In this document: positions 1 through 6,221 of the stretch, piece after piece
Layout: each line of letters opens with the position of its first letter
How positions within the stretch are numbered: position 1 is the first letter of the stretch
NCBI GenBank assembly: GCA_012841225.1
Contig: DUVD01000084.1
Location: 1 to 7,761, forward strand
Direction: 5' to 3'
DNA from: Fibrobacter sp.
Lineage (GTDB): Bacteria > Fibrobacterota > Fibrobacteria > Fibrobacterales > Fibrobacteraceae
DNA: 7,761 nucleotides
The notes under the pieces: generated by a model
What the model saw: the letters and a program-made list of their open reading frames with translations, nothing else
What the model was told of the DNA's origin: nothing
The model's database searches: none
Position numbers and translations under genes: made by a program

Positions 1-725
1 TCAAAGCTAAAGATGCCGGTGATGTTTTCATCATTCAGAACGAACCCTCTTCAAAAGCCATGATGGAAGCCATTAACTCTTACTTAACGCAAAAACGTTA
101 TGAAGTGAAATCACTAGAAGGCCAGAATAAACTTGACGAAGTCATTCAAATGCAACAAGAAATTGCTGGTGCAGAAGAAGACTTCTCCTACTTGGTAAGC
201 CTAGCTCTTGGGGCTGACATCTACCTCACTTTTTCTGGAAGCATTCAAGGGGAGATGGTTGTAGCCGAGATTAATGCTTACGAAACAGCAACTGCTAGGT
301 TGCTCGGTAGTCAAACAAGTGAAGTAAAAAACAATAGTGGGTACAATGCCAACACACGTGCTCTAAGTCAATCAGCAGCACGCAAGGCAATGCCGAGCCT
401 CGAAAAGAAAATTCTTTCTTATTGGAACGCCGACCAAAAAAATGGAATTCAGTATAAAGCCGTCATTAATACTAAAGGCTCTTTTTCTGGATCGCAAATT
501 GAAGATATCCACGACGCCGTTTTAAGAGTTCTGAAATCTGTTTTTAACAAAGTGACAGTCAATTCGATGACCAGTAAAACGATGGATTTGATTATCTATG
601 CGGATCCTAAAAAACACGCCGACTCTCACGAGGTCTATAGCTCTATTAGAACCAATTTAAAAAGTGTAGCGACTATTTCTAAAAACAACATTTCTAGAAA
701 GCTTATTTTAATGGAACTCAAATAA
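1..725 (+). CDS. DUF6175-like protein, 5'-truncated by the window edge
   Basis: The reading frame is open from base 3 with no stop upstream, so the gene begins outside the window. The ATG pair at 60-65 is internal: it has no Shine-Dalgarno sequence, and coding-like residues (KAKDAGDVFIIQNEP) precede it. About 240 residues are visible. The part with 'YLTQKRYEVKSLEGQ', then 'GAEEDFSYLVSLALGADIYL', then an 'AYETATARLLGS' strand resembles the DUF6175 family known mainly from Bacteroidota-type proteins. I recognise this from the pattern only. The C-terminal ~90 residues alternate predicted strands and helices and carry no catalytic motif I know. Any signal peptide would be in the missing N-terminus. 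Its stop is 1 nt before the next gene, so the two are probably co-transcribed and translationally coupled. Function is unknown; an envelope role is inferred only from the exported neighbours. Confidence 0.75.
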   Translation, partial: KAKDAGDVFIIQNEPSSKAMMEAINSYLTQKRYEVKSLEGQNKLDEVIQMQQEIAGAEEDFSYLVSLALGADIYLTFSGSIQGEMVVAEINAYETATARLLGSQTSEVKNNSGYNANTRALSQSAARKAMPSLEKKILSYWNADQKNGIQYKAVINTKGSFSGSQIEDIHDAVLRVLKSVFNKVTVNSMTSKTMDLIIYADPKKHADSHEVYSSIRTNLKSVATISKNNISRKLILMELK

Positions 726-726
726 A

Positions 727-1959
727 ATGAATCGCCTTTCTGCTATTTTCCTTATCGTGTTTATGATCTCGACAGCTTCATACGCCTCGAGAGTCATAAG
801 CTATACAGGGTATTCTGCAGAATCACAAGAAGAGGCGAACAACGCTGCCATGGCGGGCATCGCGAAGCAAATTGCAACGCAGGTTTCTACCTCTCAAAAA
901 TTGACCAAAAGAGAGACCAAACAAGGAGCCAGTTCTTCTTTTAACAAAAACCTTGCCGTTTCAAATCAAGTACAGTCCAATGTATTTTTAAAAGGAATAC
1001 GAGTCACTCCTAAACCAAAAGAAGGGAAAAAGTTTGTCGCTTTTGCTTCTATCGATTTAGATGAACTCTCTTCGGATTTACGTCTCAAAATTCAAAACAA
1101 TCAAAAAGACGTAAAGCAAGCAGAAACTGAAATCATTAAATTGATCAACCAAAAACGATATGCGGATGCTCTTGAAGCATTGGCTGCGCTAAAAACACTT
1201 GTTTTAAAACACCCTGCTTTAATAGCATCTCTCGCTGACTTTTATCCACTAGACAGCTCCTTTAATTTATCGAGCTACGAAAAAGAATTAGAAGAGCGAG
1301 TCATTGAAAAACTTAAGCATGTTTCTTTATCGGTTAAAGACACCAAAGAATATGAAATTACAACCCCTACACTGCCTTCGTTTACGGTGTATGTTTCAGA
1401 TGAGCAAGGGCCTATCCCTAACTTTCCTGTTTTTGTAATTCAGAGTGGAAAAACTTTAGGCGAAAGATACACCAAAGAAGCAGGAGAAGTTTCTTTTTCA
1501 CTAAAAAACGTCAACTTTGAACGCGGGCCTTTTACCGTTGAAATTTCGGCAAACCTCCCGCCCGCTGTTTTAAAAAAGAGCGGCTTAGATAAAAATTTAG
1601 AAATCAACTACAAAACTAAGAAAAACAAATGTTCATACTACCTATCTTGTAACGAAGCTATTAATATTTGCAACATCATAGAACGTCGATTAGCGCAAAA
1701 CTCCTTTTTTCACGACGACAAAAATAAATCCAACGTTATTGAAGTCAAAATGTCTTCCAATATTAAAAAGTCCATGCAAGCCGGCAGAAACAACATCATC
1801 TCTTACGAAATCGCACTGCAGCTAAAAGGGCGTCAAATTCACTTTTTGAAGAAAGAAAAAGTAGTCGCTAAAACAGAATACGATGCCGTCACAAAAGTGC
1901 TCGAAACAATAGATCTCTCTGATTTTTATTCTCAAGCTGATTTCTTATGTAAAGAATAA
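727..1959 (+). CDS. Exported LPP20-like multidomain protein of unknown function
   Basis: The protein has 410 residues. Residues 1-20 are a typical signal peptide ending in S-Y-A, followed by S-R-V. There is no lipobox cysteine, so it is a soluble periplasmic or secreted protein rather than a lipoprotein. Residues ~21-115 ('GYSAESQEEANNAAMAGIAK', then a variable stretch and 'KKFVAFASIDLDEL') resemble the LPP20/FlgT N-terminal fold, in which an N-terminal helix with EAxxxA spacing precedes a beta sheet. Residues ~118-172 are helical and charged. Residues ~215-275 look like a small beta-sandwich (transthyretin or Ig-like: 'FTVYVSDEQGPIPNFPVFV'). Residues ~300-410 form a further alpha/beta region with four cysteines (302, 308, 315, 408) that could pair as disulfides after export. 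The ATG at 727 is 1 nt after the upstream stop and its Shine-Dalgarno is weak, which suggests coupling. No enzymatic motif was seen. A role in envelope or surface assembly is inference. Confidence 0.8.
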   Translation: MNRLSAIFLIVFMISTASYASRVISYTGYSAESQEEANNAAMAGIAKQIATQVSTSQKLTKRETKQGASSSFNKNLAVSNQVQSNVFLKGIRVTPKPKEGKKFVAFASIDLDELSSDLRLKIQNNQKDVKQAETEIIKLINQKRYADALEALAALKTLVLKHPALIASLADFYPLDSSFNLSSYEKELEERVIEKLKHVSLSVKDTKEYEITTPTLPSFTVYVSDEQGPIPNFPVFVIQSGKTLGERYTKEAGEVSFSLKNVNFERGPFTVEISANLPPAVLKKSGLDKNLEINYKTKKNKCSYYLSCNEAINICNIIERRLAQNSFFHDDKNKSNVIEVKMSSNIKKSMQAGRNNIISYEIALQLKGRQIHFLKKEKVVAKTEYDAVTKVLETIDLSDFYSQADFLCKE

Positions 1960-1974
1960 TGCTATCTTAAGGTC

Positions 1975-2718
1975 ATGAATCGTATTTGGCTTTACCTATT
2001 ACTCTTCGCTTCACTTTTATTTGCGCAGCTACCAGTAAATTCCTATGTGTTTGACGACAATCGCTTGCTAAGCGCGCAAGAGACCAAAACGTTCAATCTT
2101 ATTGCTCAAGAATTATACAATAAAACAAAAGTGACGCTTGCTGCAGCTTTATACCAAGACATTGGAGAAGAAGATCCCAGAGAATTCGCTTTAAAAATAG
2201 CTGAATCTTGGGGCATAGGAAAAAAGGGTGTCGACGAAGGTATCCTTATTTTTGTTGCTATGAATCAAAAACGCCGAAGTGTAGAGGTTGGTTACGGCAG
2301 TGAAACTTACTTGCCAGATGTTTTAGTCGAAAAGCTCCAACAAGAAACCCTAGTGCCCGCCTTTAAACAAAAAAAATATGGTGAAGGCATTTTGTCTCTC
2401 GCTTGGGTTATTGCCTCACACGTAGCAAAAGAAAAGCAAATTGAATTAAGTTTAAACGATGCCGATTTATCAAACATTGCCGTTGTCAGAGAATCCGCGC
2501 CATTTTCTATTTTTCAATTCATTCTCATTTTAATTCTAATCGCCTTTTTATTATTCACCAAAACGGGTCGCCGGATTCTACTCTTAATGCTTCTAACTCA
2601 AGGACGTGGTGGCCATTCTCGCGGTGGGGGCGGTTCTTATGGTGGTTCTAGCGGTGGTTTTGGTGGTGGCTTTGGTGGCGGGCGCTTTGGTGGCGGTGGC
2701 TCTGGTGGTTCTTGGTAG
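1975..2718 (+). CDS. TPM-domain (YgcG family) membrane-anchored protein with Gly-rich tail
   Basis: The protein has 247 residues. Residues 1-17 form a signal peptide (LLFA/Q). Residues ~22-150 match the TPM domain (TPM_phosphatase family): 'VFDDNRLLSAQE', 'WGIGKKGVDEGILIFVA', 'RSVEVGYGSE', 'LPD', then 'VPAFKQKKYGEGI'. A transmembrane segment follows at ~179-195, with a second short hydrophobic stretch at ~200-208. Residues ~210-247 are a Gly/Ser-rich low-complexity tail ending in GGSGGSW, an ending common in this family. The topology is probably N-terminal domain outside the inner membrane with the tail in the cytoplasm. The domain was named for reported phosphatase activity in a plant homologue; bacterial functions are mostly unsettled. 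The ATG at 1975 follows an AAGG element and lies 15 nt after the previous stop. LemA, a frequent partner of TPM proteins, is encoded two genes downstream. Confidence 0.9.
   Translation: MNRIWLYLLLFASLLFAQLPVNSYVFDDNRLLSAQETKTFNLIAQELYNKTKVTLAAALYQDIGEEDPREFALKIAESWGIGKKGVDEGILIFVAMNQKRRSVEVGYGSETYLPDVLVEKLQQETLVPAFKQKKYGEGILSLAWVIASHVAKEKQIELSLNDADLSNIAVVRESAPFSIFQFILILILIAFLLFTKTGRRILLLMLLTQGRGGHSRGGGGSYGGSSGGFGGGFGGGRFGGGGSGGSW
2602..2715 (+). repeat. Low-complexity GGT/GGC tract encoding the Gly-rich tail
   Basis: This stretch is dominated by glycine codons (GGT, GGC, GGG) with interspersed Ser, Tyr, Phe and Arg codons, giving an irregular GGN tandem pattern much more G-rich than the surrounding sequence. 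It is in frame and codes for residues 210-247 of the TPM protein. It is a compositional repeat rather than a set of exact copies. Confidence 0.75.
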
Positions 2719-2722
2719 GAGG
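2717..2722 (+). promoter_or_regulatory. Strong Shine-Dalgarno AGGAGG overlapping the TPM stop codon
   Basis: AGGAGG overlaps the TAG stop of the TPM gene (2716-2718) and sits 4 nt before the ATG at 2727. This decides the start of the next gene: the in-frame TTG at 2712 lies upstream of the site, inside the TPM gene, and is not the start. The layout implies translational coupling between the two genes. Confidence 0.85.
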
Positions 2723-2726
2723 TTTT

Positions 2727-3416
2727 ATGAAACGCATTTTAAGTATTCCTGAATTTGAAAAATCAATGTGGGCCGAGTGGCTAACCGAAGCTTTGGGCGA
2801 TAATTTGATTTCCGCTTTTTTACACGGCGACTGCCTAATGCCTGGGTTTAATGCCTTTAAAGAGAAATGGGAAATGAGCTTTATATTAAAAGATAACTCT
2901 CCTCAAGCCTTACAGCCCCTTCAAGGGCTTTTAAAAAGCGCTGCTAAAACAGGTGTTTTTTTTGGATTCTTTTTTACAAAAGAAGGCATTGAACAATCTA
3001 AAGACACATTCCCTTTAGAGTTTTTGCACATGGCTCACCGGCATGCACTCCTTTTAGGCGAAGAACCTGTCTGTTTATTTGAAACAGACTTAAATGCGCT
3101 GCGCCTACAATGTGAAAGAGAACTTCGGGGGCAGCTTATTCAACTACGCCGTCGCTTTGTATACATGAAAGAAGGTCGTACTCTTTTGGATTTCTTTTTA
3201 GATACAGAAAAAATCTCGTTACCCCTGTTTTATGGCATTTATTACCTGAAGCACCGGCGTTACCCAGAAAATCACGATTGCGTTTATGAAGAGTACCCCT
3301 TTCTAAAAATTGCGCCGCCCACAAGAGATGAAGATGAAGTTGCCAAGCGAGCAAACGACTATATTTTAGCCGTTACAGAAATAGTTCAAATAATAGACAC
3401 CATGGAGATTACATGA
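2727..3416 (+). CDS. Hypothetical protein resembling a degenerate nucleotidyltransferase
   Basis: From the ATG at 2727 the protein has 229 residues. No signal peptide or membrane segment is visible, so it should be cytoplasmic. The N-terminal half (~20-85) reads like a nucleotidyltransferase-fold core: a helix, then 'LISAFLHGD' in the place of the family's hG[S/G] turn, then 'WEMSFILKD' where the metal-binding DxD strand would be. The two acidic positions would be E49 and S51, so the usual acidic pair is not conserved. The second half has 'FPLEFLHM..RHALLLGEEP' and 'LRLQCERELRGQLIQLRRRF', a pattern I associate with uncharacterised nucleotidyltransferase-like proteins in other bacteria. This is from memory, not a search. 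It sits between TPM and lemA, starts on an AGGAGG fused to the TPM stop, and overlaps lemA by ATGA, so its expression is tightly tied to both. A substrate or catalytic role cannot be stated; a regulatory or scaffold role is possible. Confidence 0.8.
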   Translation: MKRILSIPEFEKSMWAEWLTEALGDNLISAFLHGDCLMPGFNAFKEKWEMSFILKDNSPQALQPLQGLLKSAAKTGVFFGFFFTKEGIEQSKDTFPLEFLHMAHRHALLLGEEPVCLFETDLNALRLQCERELRGQLIQLRRRFVYMKEGRTLLDFFLDTEKISLPLFYGIYYLKHRRYPENHDCVYEEYPFLKIAPPTRDEDEVAKRANDYILAVTEIVQIIDTMEIT

Positions 3417-4015
3417 AAAAAATCCTTATCATCATTGCAGTTATTGTCGCACTAATCGCCCTTATTCTAGGGTCAAAAGTGGTCGGCTCTTACAACAAAA
3501 CCGTTATCCTCGATGAAAACGTAATGGAAAAGTGGGCACAAGTGGAAAACGCTTACCAGCGTCGATTTGATCTAATTCCAAATATTGTGGCTTCTGTTCA
3601 GGGTGAGGCCAATTTTGAAAAAAGCACGCTAACCGAAGTGATTAACGCTAGAAGTAGAATGGGTGGCGTGGTTCAAGTCGATGAAAAAATGGTGAATGAT
3701 GAAGCGGCAATGGCTCGTTTCCAACAGTCTCAGGCTTCTTTAGGTGGCGCATTACAACGCTTAATGATGATTACAGAAAACTACCCCACGCTACAAGCCA
3801 ATAAAGGGTTTCAGGACTTGCGAGTTCAGTTAGAAGGGTCAGAAAACCGAATTTCAGTTGGTCGTATGCGCTACAATGAAGCCGTTAAAGATTTTAACTC
3901 CTTCATCCGACAATTCCCCACTAATCTTGTTGCTAACTCTATGGGCTTCATCCCTAAGGTGCCTTTTGCAGGGGATGCCGAGGCTAAAACAGCCCCGAAA
4001 GTCAAATTCGATTAA
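3413..4015 (+). CDS. lemA: LemA family membrane protein
   Basis: The protein has 200 residues with a single N-terminal transmembrane anchor (~4-20) and a mostly helical LemA domain. Family signatures are 'WAQVENAYQRRFDLIPNIV' (41-59), 'TENYPTLQANKGFQDLRVQL' (121-140), 'EGSENRISVGRMRYNEAVKDF' region (141-161) and the 'FIRQFPTN' to 'PKVPF' stretch near the C-terminus. The anchor suggests the helical domain faces the periplasm. The molecular role of LemA is not well defined; homologues often sit beside TPM/YgcG proteins, as here. GGAG at 3404-3407 gives the ribosome site, and the start codon overlaps the preceding stop as ATGA (3413-3416). The C-terminus (DAEAKTAPKVKFD) is a short, charged extension. 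It is the last gene of the + strand block, and its TAA ends one base before the stop of the convergent lipoprotein gene. Confidence 0.95.
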   Translation: MKKILIIIAVIVALIALILGSKVVGSYNKTVILDENVMEKWAQVENAYQRRFDLIPNIVASVQGEANFEKSTLTEVINARSRMGGVVQVDEKMVNDEAAMARFQQSQASLGGALQRLMMITENYPTLQANKGFQDLRVQLEGSENRISVGRMRYNEAVKDFNSFIRQFPTNLVANSMGFIPKVPFAGDAEAKTAPKVKFD

Positions 4016-4016
4016 T

Positions 4017-4991
4017 TTATAAATCTTGAACGCAGCGCACAGAATAAGCAGCCTGTTTATAATTAGAGTGACTATAGATTTCATCACTATCAAAACTCAG
4101 GCTTCTAAACCAAGCGGCATCGGCGCTTGACTCTGTGGCTGTCCAAAAATAAGCGAAAAGACCTTGGTATAAAAAATCACCTTCGTAAAAAATGCCCGCA
4201 GGTAACCCCGCAAAACCAAATAGATCTATTCCATTTCCAGAGCTGTCGTCTTCTGCGGACCAACCCTCACGAGATTTTAATTTTAATCCACCTTCTTTGC
4301 CAATGGCTTTGGCCAAATCATCCCAGTCTTTTTCTGTGGGTAACCGCCAGCCCGATTGGCAAATTTTTTGTGCTTTATTGAAATCGTATAGACGTCCATA
4401 TCGATTGCAATTTTCTCTCTTACCCTCATAGCACCAAGAATTTGAAAATGTCTTAATGTTTATGTTTTTAGCTGTCCATTTTAAATTGCCAATTTCAATG
4501 CTTTCTAAACCTTCGTAGCAAGAGCGAAACAACGCTTTTACAATCAAAGGAGTCTTAGGCATTAACAACCAGGCGGTATCGGAATTCCCGTCCATCTCCA
4601 AGTATTTTTGGTCACCTGCATTGAGTTCCCATTCGCGAAAGCAAAGGCCAGAATCGGTTTTATCTACTGGAAACAAAAGCACTCTTTCTCCTTCTAAATA
4701 AGAGCCCGACCCAGATGCATTCTCTACAGTTAAAGAACAAGGCTCTATTTTTACTTTTTTTAATACCGATGAAGAGGAGAGTGCTTCTATGGATGATGAC
4801 TGAATCTCTATAGAGGAAGAAGAACTTTCAACAACAAGGGCTTGCTCTTTAATAAGCGTTTTCTCTTTAATAAGCAATTGCTCTTTAATAAGCGATTGCT
4901 CTTTAAAAGAACGTTCTGGTGGTTCTGATTTACAAGAGACAAAGCCAAAAACTAAAGTCGTTAAAACCAGGATTTCTAATTTTCTATTCAT
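4017..4991 (-). CDS. FISUMP-domain lipoprotein with hexapeptide repeats and InlB-like B-repeat
   Basis: The protein has 324 residues. Residues 1-20 form a lipoprotein signal peptide with the lipid-bearing cysteine at C20 (FVSC/KS). Residues 30-53 are four copies of a KEQxLI-type hexapeptide, followed by a Ser-rich spacer (55-75) with runs of 3-5 Ser, a linker style typical of Fibrobacter surface proteins. Residues ~81-155 resemble an InlB B-repeat/bacterial repeat module (SLTVENASGSGSYLEGERV, FREWEL, LLMPKTPLIVKALF). Residues ~160-323 are the FISUMP domain: 'CYEG', 'NCNRYGRLYDF', 'CQSGWRLPTEKDW', 'LPAGIFY', 'FWTATESS', 'YSVRC'. Cysteines at 158, 187, 195, 211 and 320 fit the family. It is expected at the outer membrane or surface; function is unknown, and binding or adhesion is only inferred. 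The start at 4991 has GAGG a few bases upstream. It lies 27 nt after argD on the same strand, so it is probably read from the arg transcript. Confidence 0.88.
   Translation of the reverse strand: MNRKLEILVLTTLVFGFVSCKSEPPERSFKEQSLIKEQLLIKEKTLIKEQALVVESSSSSIEIQSSSIEALSSSSVLKKVKIEPCSLTVENASGSGSYLEGERVLLFPVDKTDSGLCFREWELNAGDQKYLEMDGNSDTAWLLMPKTPLIVKALFRSCYEGLESIEIGNLKWTAKNINIKTFSNSWCYEGKRENCNRYGRLYDFNKAQKICQSGWRLPTEKDWDDLAKAIGKEGGLKLKSREGWSAEDDSSGNGIDLFGFAGLPAGIFYEGDFLYQGLFAYFWTATESSADAAWFRSLSFDSDEIYSHSNYKQAAYSVRCVQDL
4843..4914 (-). repeat. Four 18-bp tandem repeat units in the FISUMP lipoprotein gene
   Basis: Three near-identical 18-bp units share the + strand core CTCTTTAATAAGC at 4845, 4863 and 4881. 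A fourth diverged unit (CTCTTTAAAAGAA) starts at 4899. Eighteen bases equal six codons, so the units encode the KEQxLI hexapeptides and copy-number change would keep the frame. Confidence 0.85.
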
Positions 4992-5018
4992 AAAGCCCTC
5001 ATAAAGAAGATAAGCTTT

Positions 5019-6221
5019 TTAACAAATTTTGGCTAAAACTTTATCCATTTTTTGCAGGGCTTCTTCTATTTCAGCAGCACTTACGTTTAAAGGGGGTAAA
5101 AAACGAAGCACATTGGCTCCTGCCCTTAAAATCAAAAGGCCTTCTGCGCGAGCCAAGGTGATAATGTCGGCAACGGGTTTTTCTGAGCATACCCCTAACA
5201 AAAGCCCTTCACCACGAATTTCACCAAGAAAACTGTATTTGGAAGCGAGCATTGTTAAGCCAGCCTTCATTTCTTTAGATCGCTCTTTAACCGATTCTAA
5301 GAAAAGAGGTTTTGTGATTTCATTTACCACAGCGAGGCCTGCAGCACAGGCAACAGGGTTTCCACCAAAGGTAGTGCCATGATCTCCAGGCTTTAATGAA
5401 TCAGCGATTTTTTGACTCATTAACGTGGCGCCAAGAGGAAGCCCTGCCCCTAAAGCCTTTGCTAAAGAGGCAATATCCGCTTTAAGCCCGTAAAATTCTG
5501 AACCTAAGAAAGTCCCTAAGCGCCCCATACCCGTTTGAATTTCATCGGCGATGACTAAACAGCCAAATTTTTCGCGTAGGCCATTAACAGTAGTTACCAT
5601 TTCGGAACTAATCGTCATAACACCGCCCTCGGCAACGAGAGGCTCGAGCATAATAGCGCAAGTACTTTCGTTGACCACTGCTTTTAATGCCTCTACATCG
5701 TTCCAAGAAACGTGTACAAAATCGCCAGGCATAGAACCAAATCCTTCACGCAAAGAAGGTTGTCCTGTCGCCGAAAGAGCGCCAAAGGTTCTCCCATGAA
5801 AGCTGTTGAAAAAAGTGACTATTTTGGCCCTGTCTGGTTGGCCATTTCTATTAAAATACTTCCTAGCGAATTTAATGGCTGCTTCGTTGGCCTCTGTGCC
5901 CGAATTGCAAAAAAAGGCCTTATCAAAATCGCTATTAGCGAGTAGTTTGCGTGCTAAGTGTATTTGGTTTTCATTGGGGTACAGGTTGCTCACATGAGTG
6001 AATTTAGCTGCCTGCTCTTGAATGGCCTTGACCACAGCAGGGTGCGCGTGGCCTAATGCGTTAACGGCAATACCAGAAACAAAATCCAAGTACTTGTTGC
6101 CTTCGGCGTCAAAAAGGTACGAGCCTTTGCCTTTTACAAAGTCGACGGAAGCCTTTCCATAAAGAGGCGCAATGCATTTTTTATCTTCTTCAAAGCAAGA
6201 GTTATTGCAAAATTGTTCCAT
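5019..6221 (-). CDS. argD: Acetylornithine aminotransferase
   Basis: This 400-residue class III PLP-dependent aminotransferase interconverts N-acetylglutamate 5-semialdehyde and N-acetylornithine (glutamate/2-oxoglutarate couple), step 4 of arginine synthesis, in the cytoplasm. Visible features are SGTEANE (107-113, cofactor phosphate binding), FHGRT (141-145), IADEIQTGMGR with D226 for the pyridine nitrogen, the Schiff-base lysine K255 in 'SLAKALGAGLPLGA', HGTTFGGNP (281-289) and R373 in 'LRFLPPL' for the substrate carboxylate. Length is normal for the family. GabT or ornithine aminotransferase would look similar, but overlap with argB favours argD; it may also serve succinyldiaminopimelate transamination in lysine synthesis. 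The start at 6221 is supported by GGAG 8-9 nt upstream, within the argB 3' end region. The N-terminus has three cysteines (5, 9, 16), which is unusual, ahead of the conserved 'PLYGKASVDFVKGKGSYLFD' start of the fold. Confidence 0.95.
   Translation of the reverse strand: MEQFCNNSCFEEDKKCIAPLYGKASVDFVKGKGSYLFDAEGNKYLDFVSGIAVNALGHAHPAVVKAIQEQAAKFTHVSNLYPNENQIHLARKLLANSDFDKAFFCNSGTEANEAAIKFARKYFNRNGQPDRAKIVTFFNSFHGRTFGALSATGQPSLREGFGSMPGDFVHVSWNDVEALKAVVNESTCAIMLEPLVAEGGVMTISSEMVTTVNGLREKFGCLVIADEIQTGMGRLGTFLGSEFYGLKADIASLAKALGAGLPLGATLMSQKIADSLKPGDHGTTFGGNPVACAAGLAVVNEITKPLFLESVKERSKEMKAGLTMLASKYSFLGEIRGEGLLLGVCSEKPVADIITLARAEGLLILRAGANVLRFLPPLNVSAAEIEEALQKMDKVLAKIC

Noticed and set aside
60..725. 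A complete gene starting at the ATG at 60
   Set aside because: The frame is open upstream to the window edge and no ribosome site precedes 60.
2712..2726. TTG at 2712 as start of the gene between TPM and lemA
   Set aside because: It lies upstream of AGGAGG (2717-2722) and inside the TPM coding sequence, while the ATG at 2727 is correctly spaced from that site.
3136..3354. Minus-strand frame opposite the NTase-like gene
   Set aside because: It is a shadow of the well-supported + strand gene with no recognisable protein features.
3854..4093. Minus-strand frame opposite the lemA end
   Set aside because: It overlaps both lemA and the FISUMP gene end in another frame and has no supporting features.
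4127..4431. Two + strand frames opposite the FISUMP gene
   Set aside because: They are antisense to conserved FISUMP-domain codons, lack ribosome sites and look low in coding quality.
4843..4914. CRISPR-like array
   Set aside because: The 18-bp units are directly adjacent with no spacers and are in frame with the lipoprotein gene.
5029..5997. Several + strand frames opposite argD
   Set aside because: All are antisense to conserved aminotransferase motifs and none resembles a known protein.
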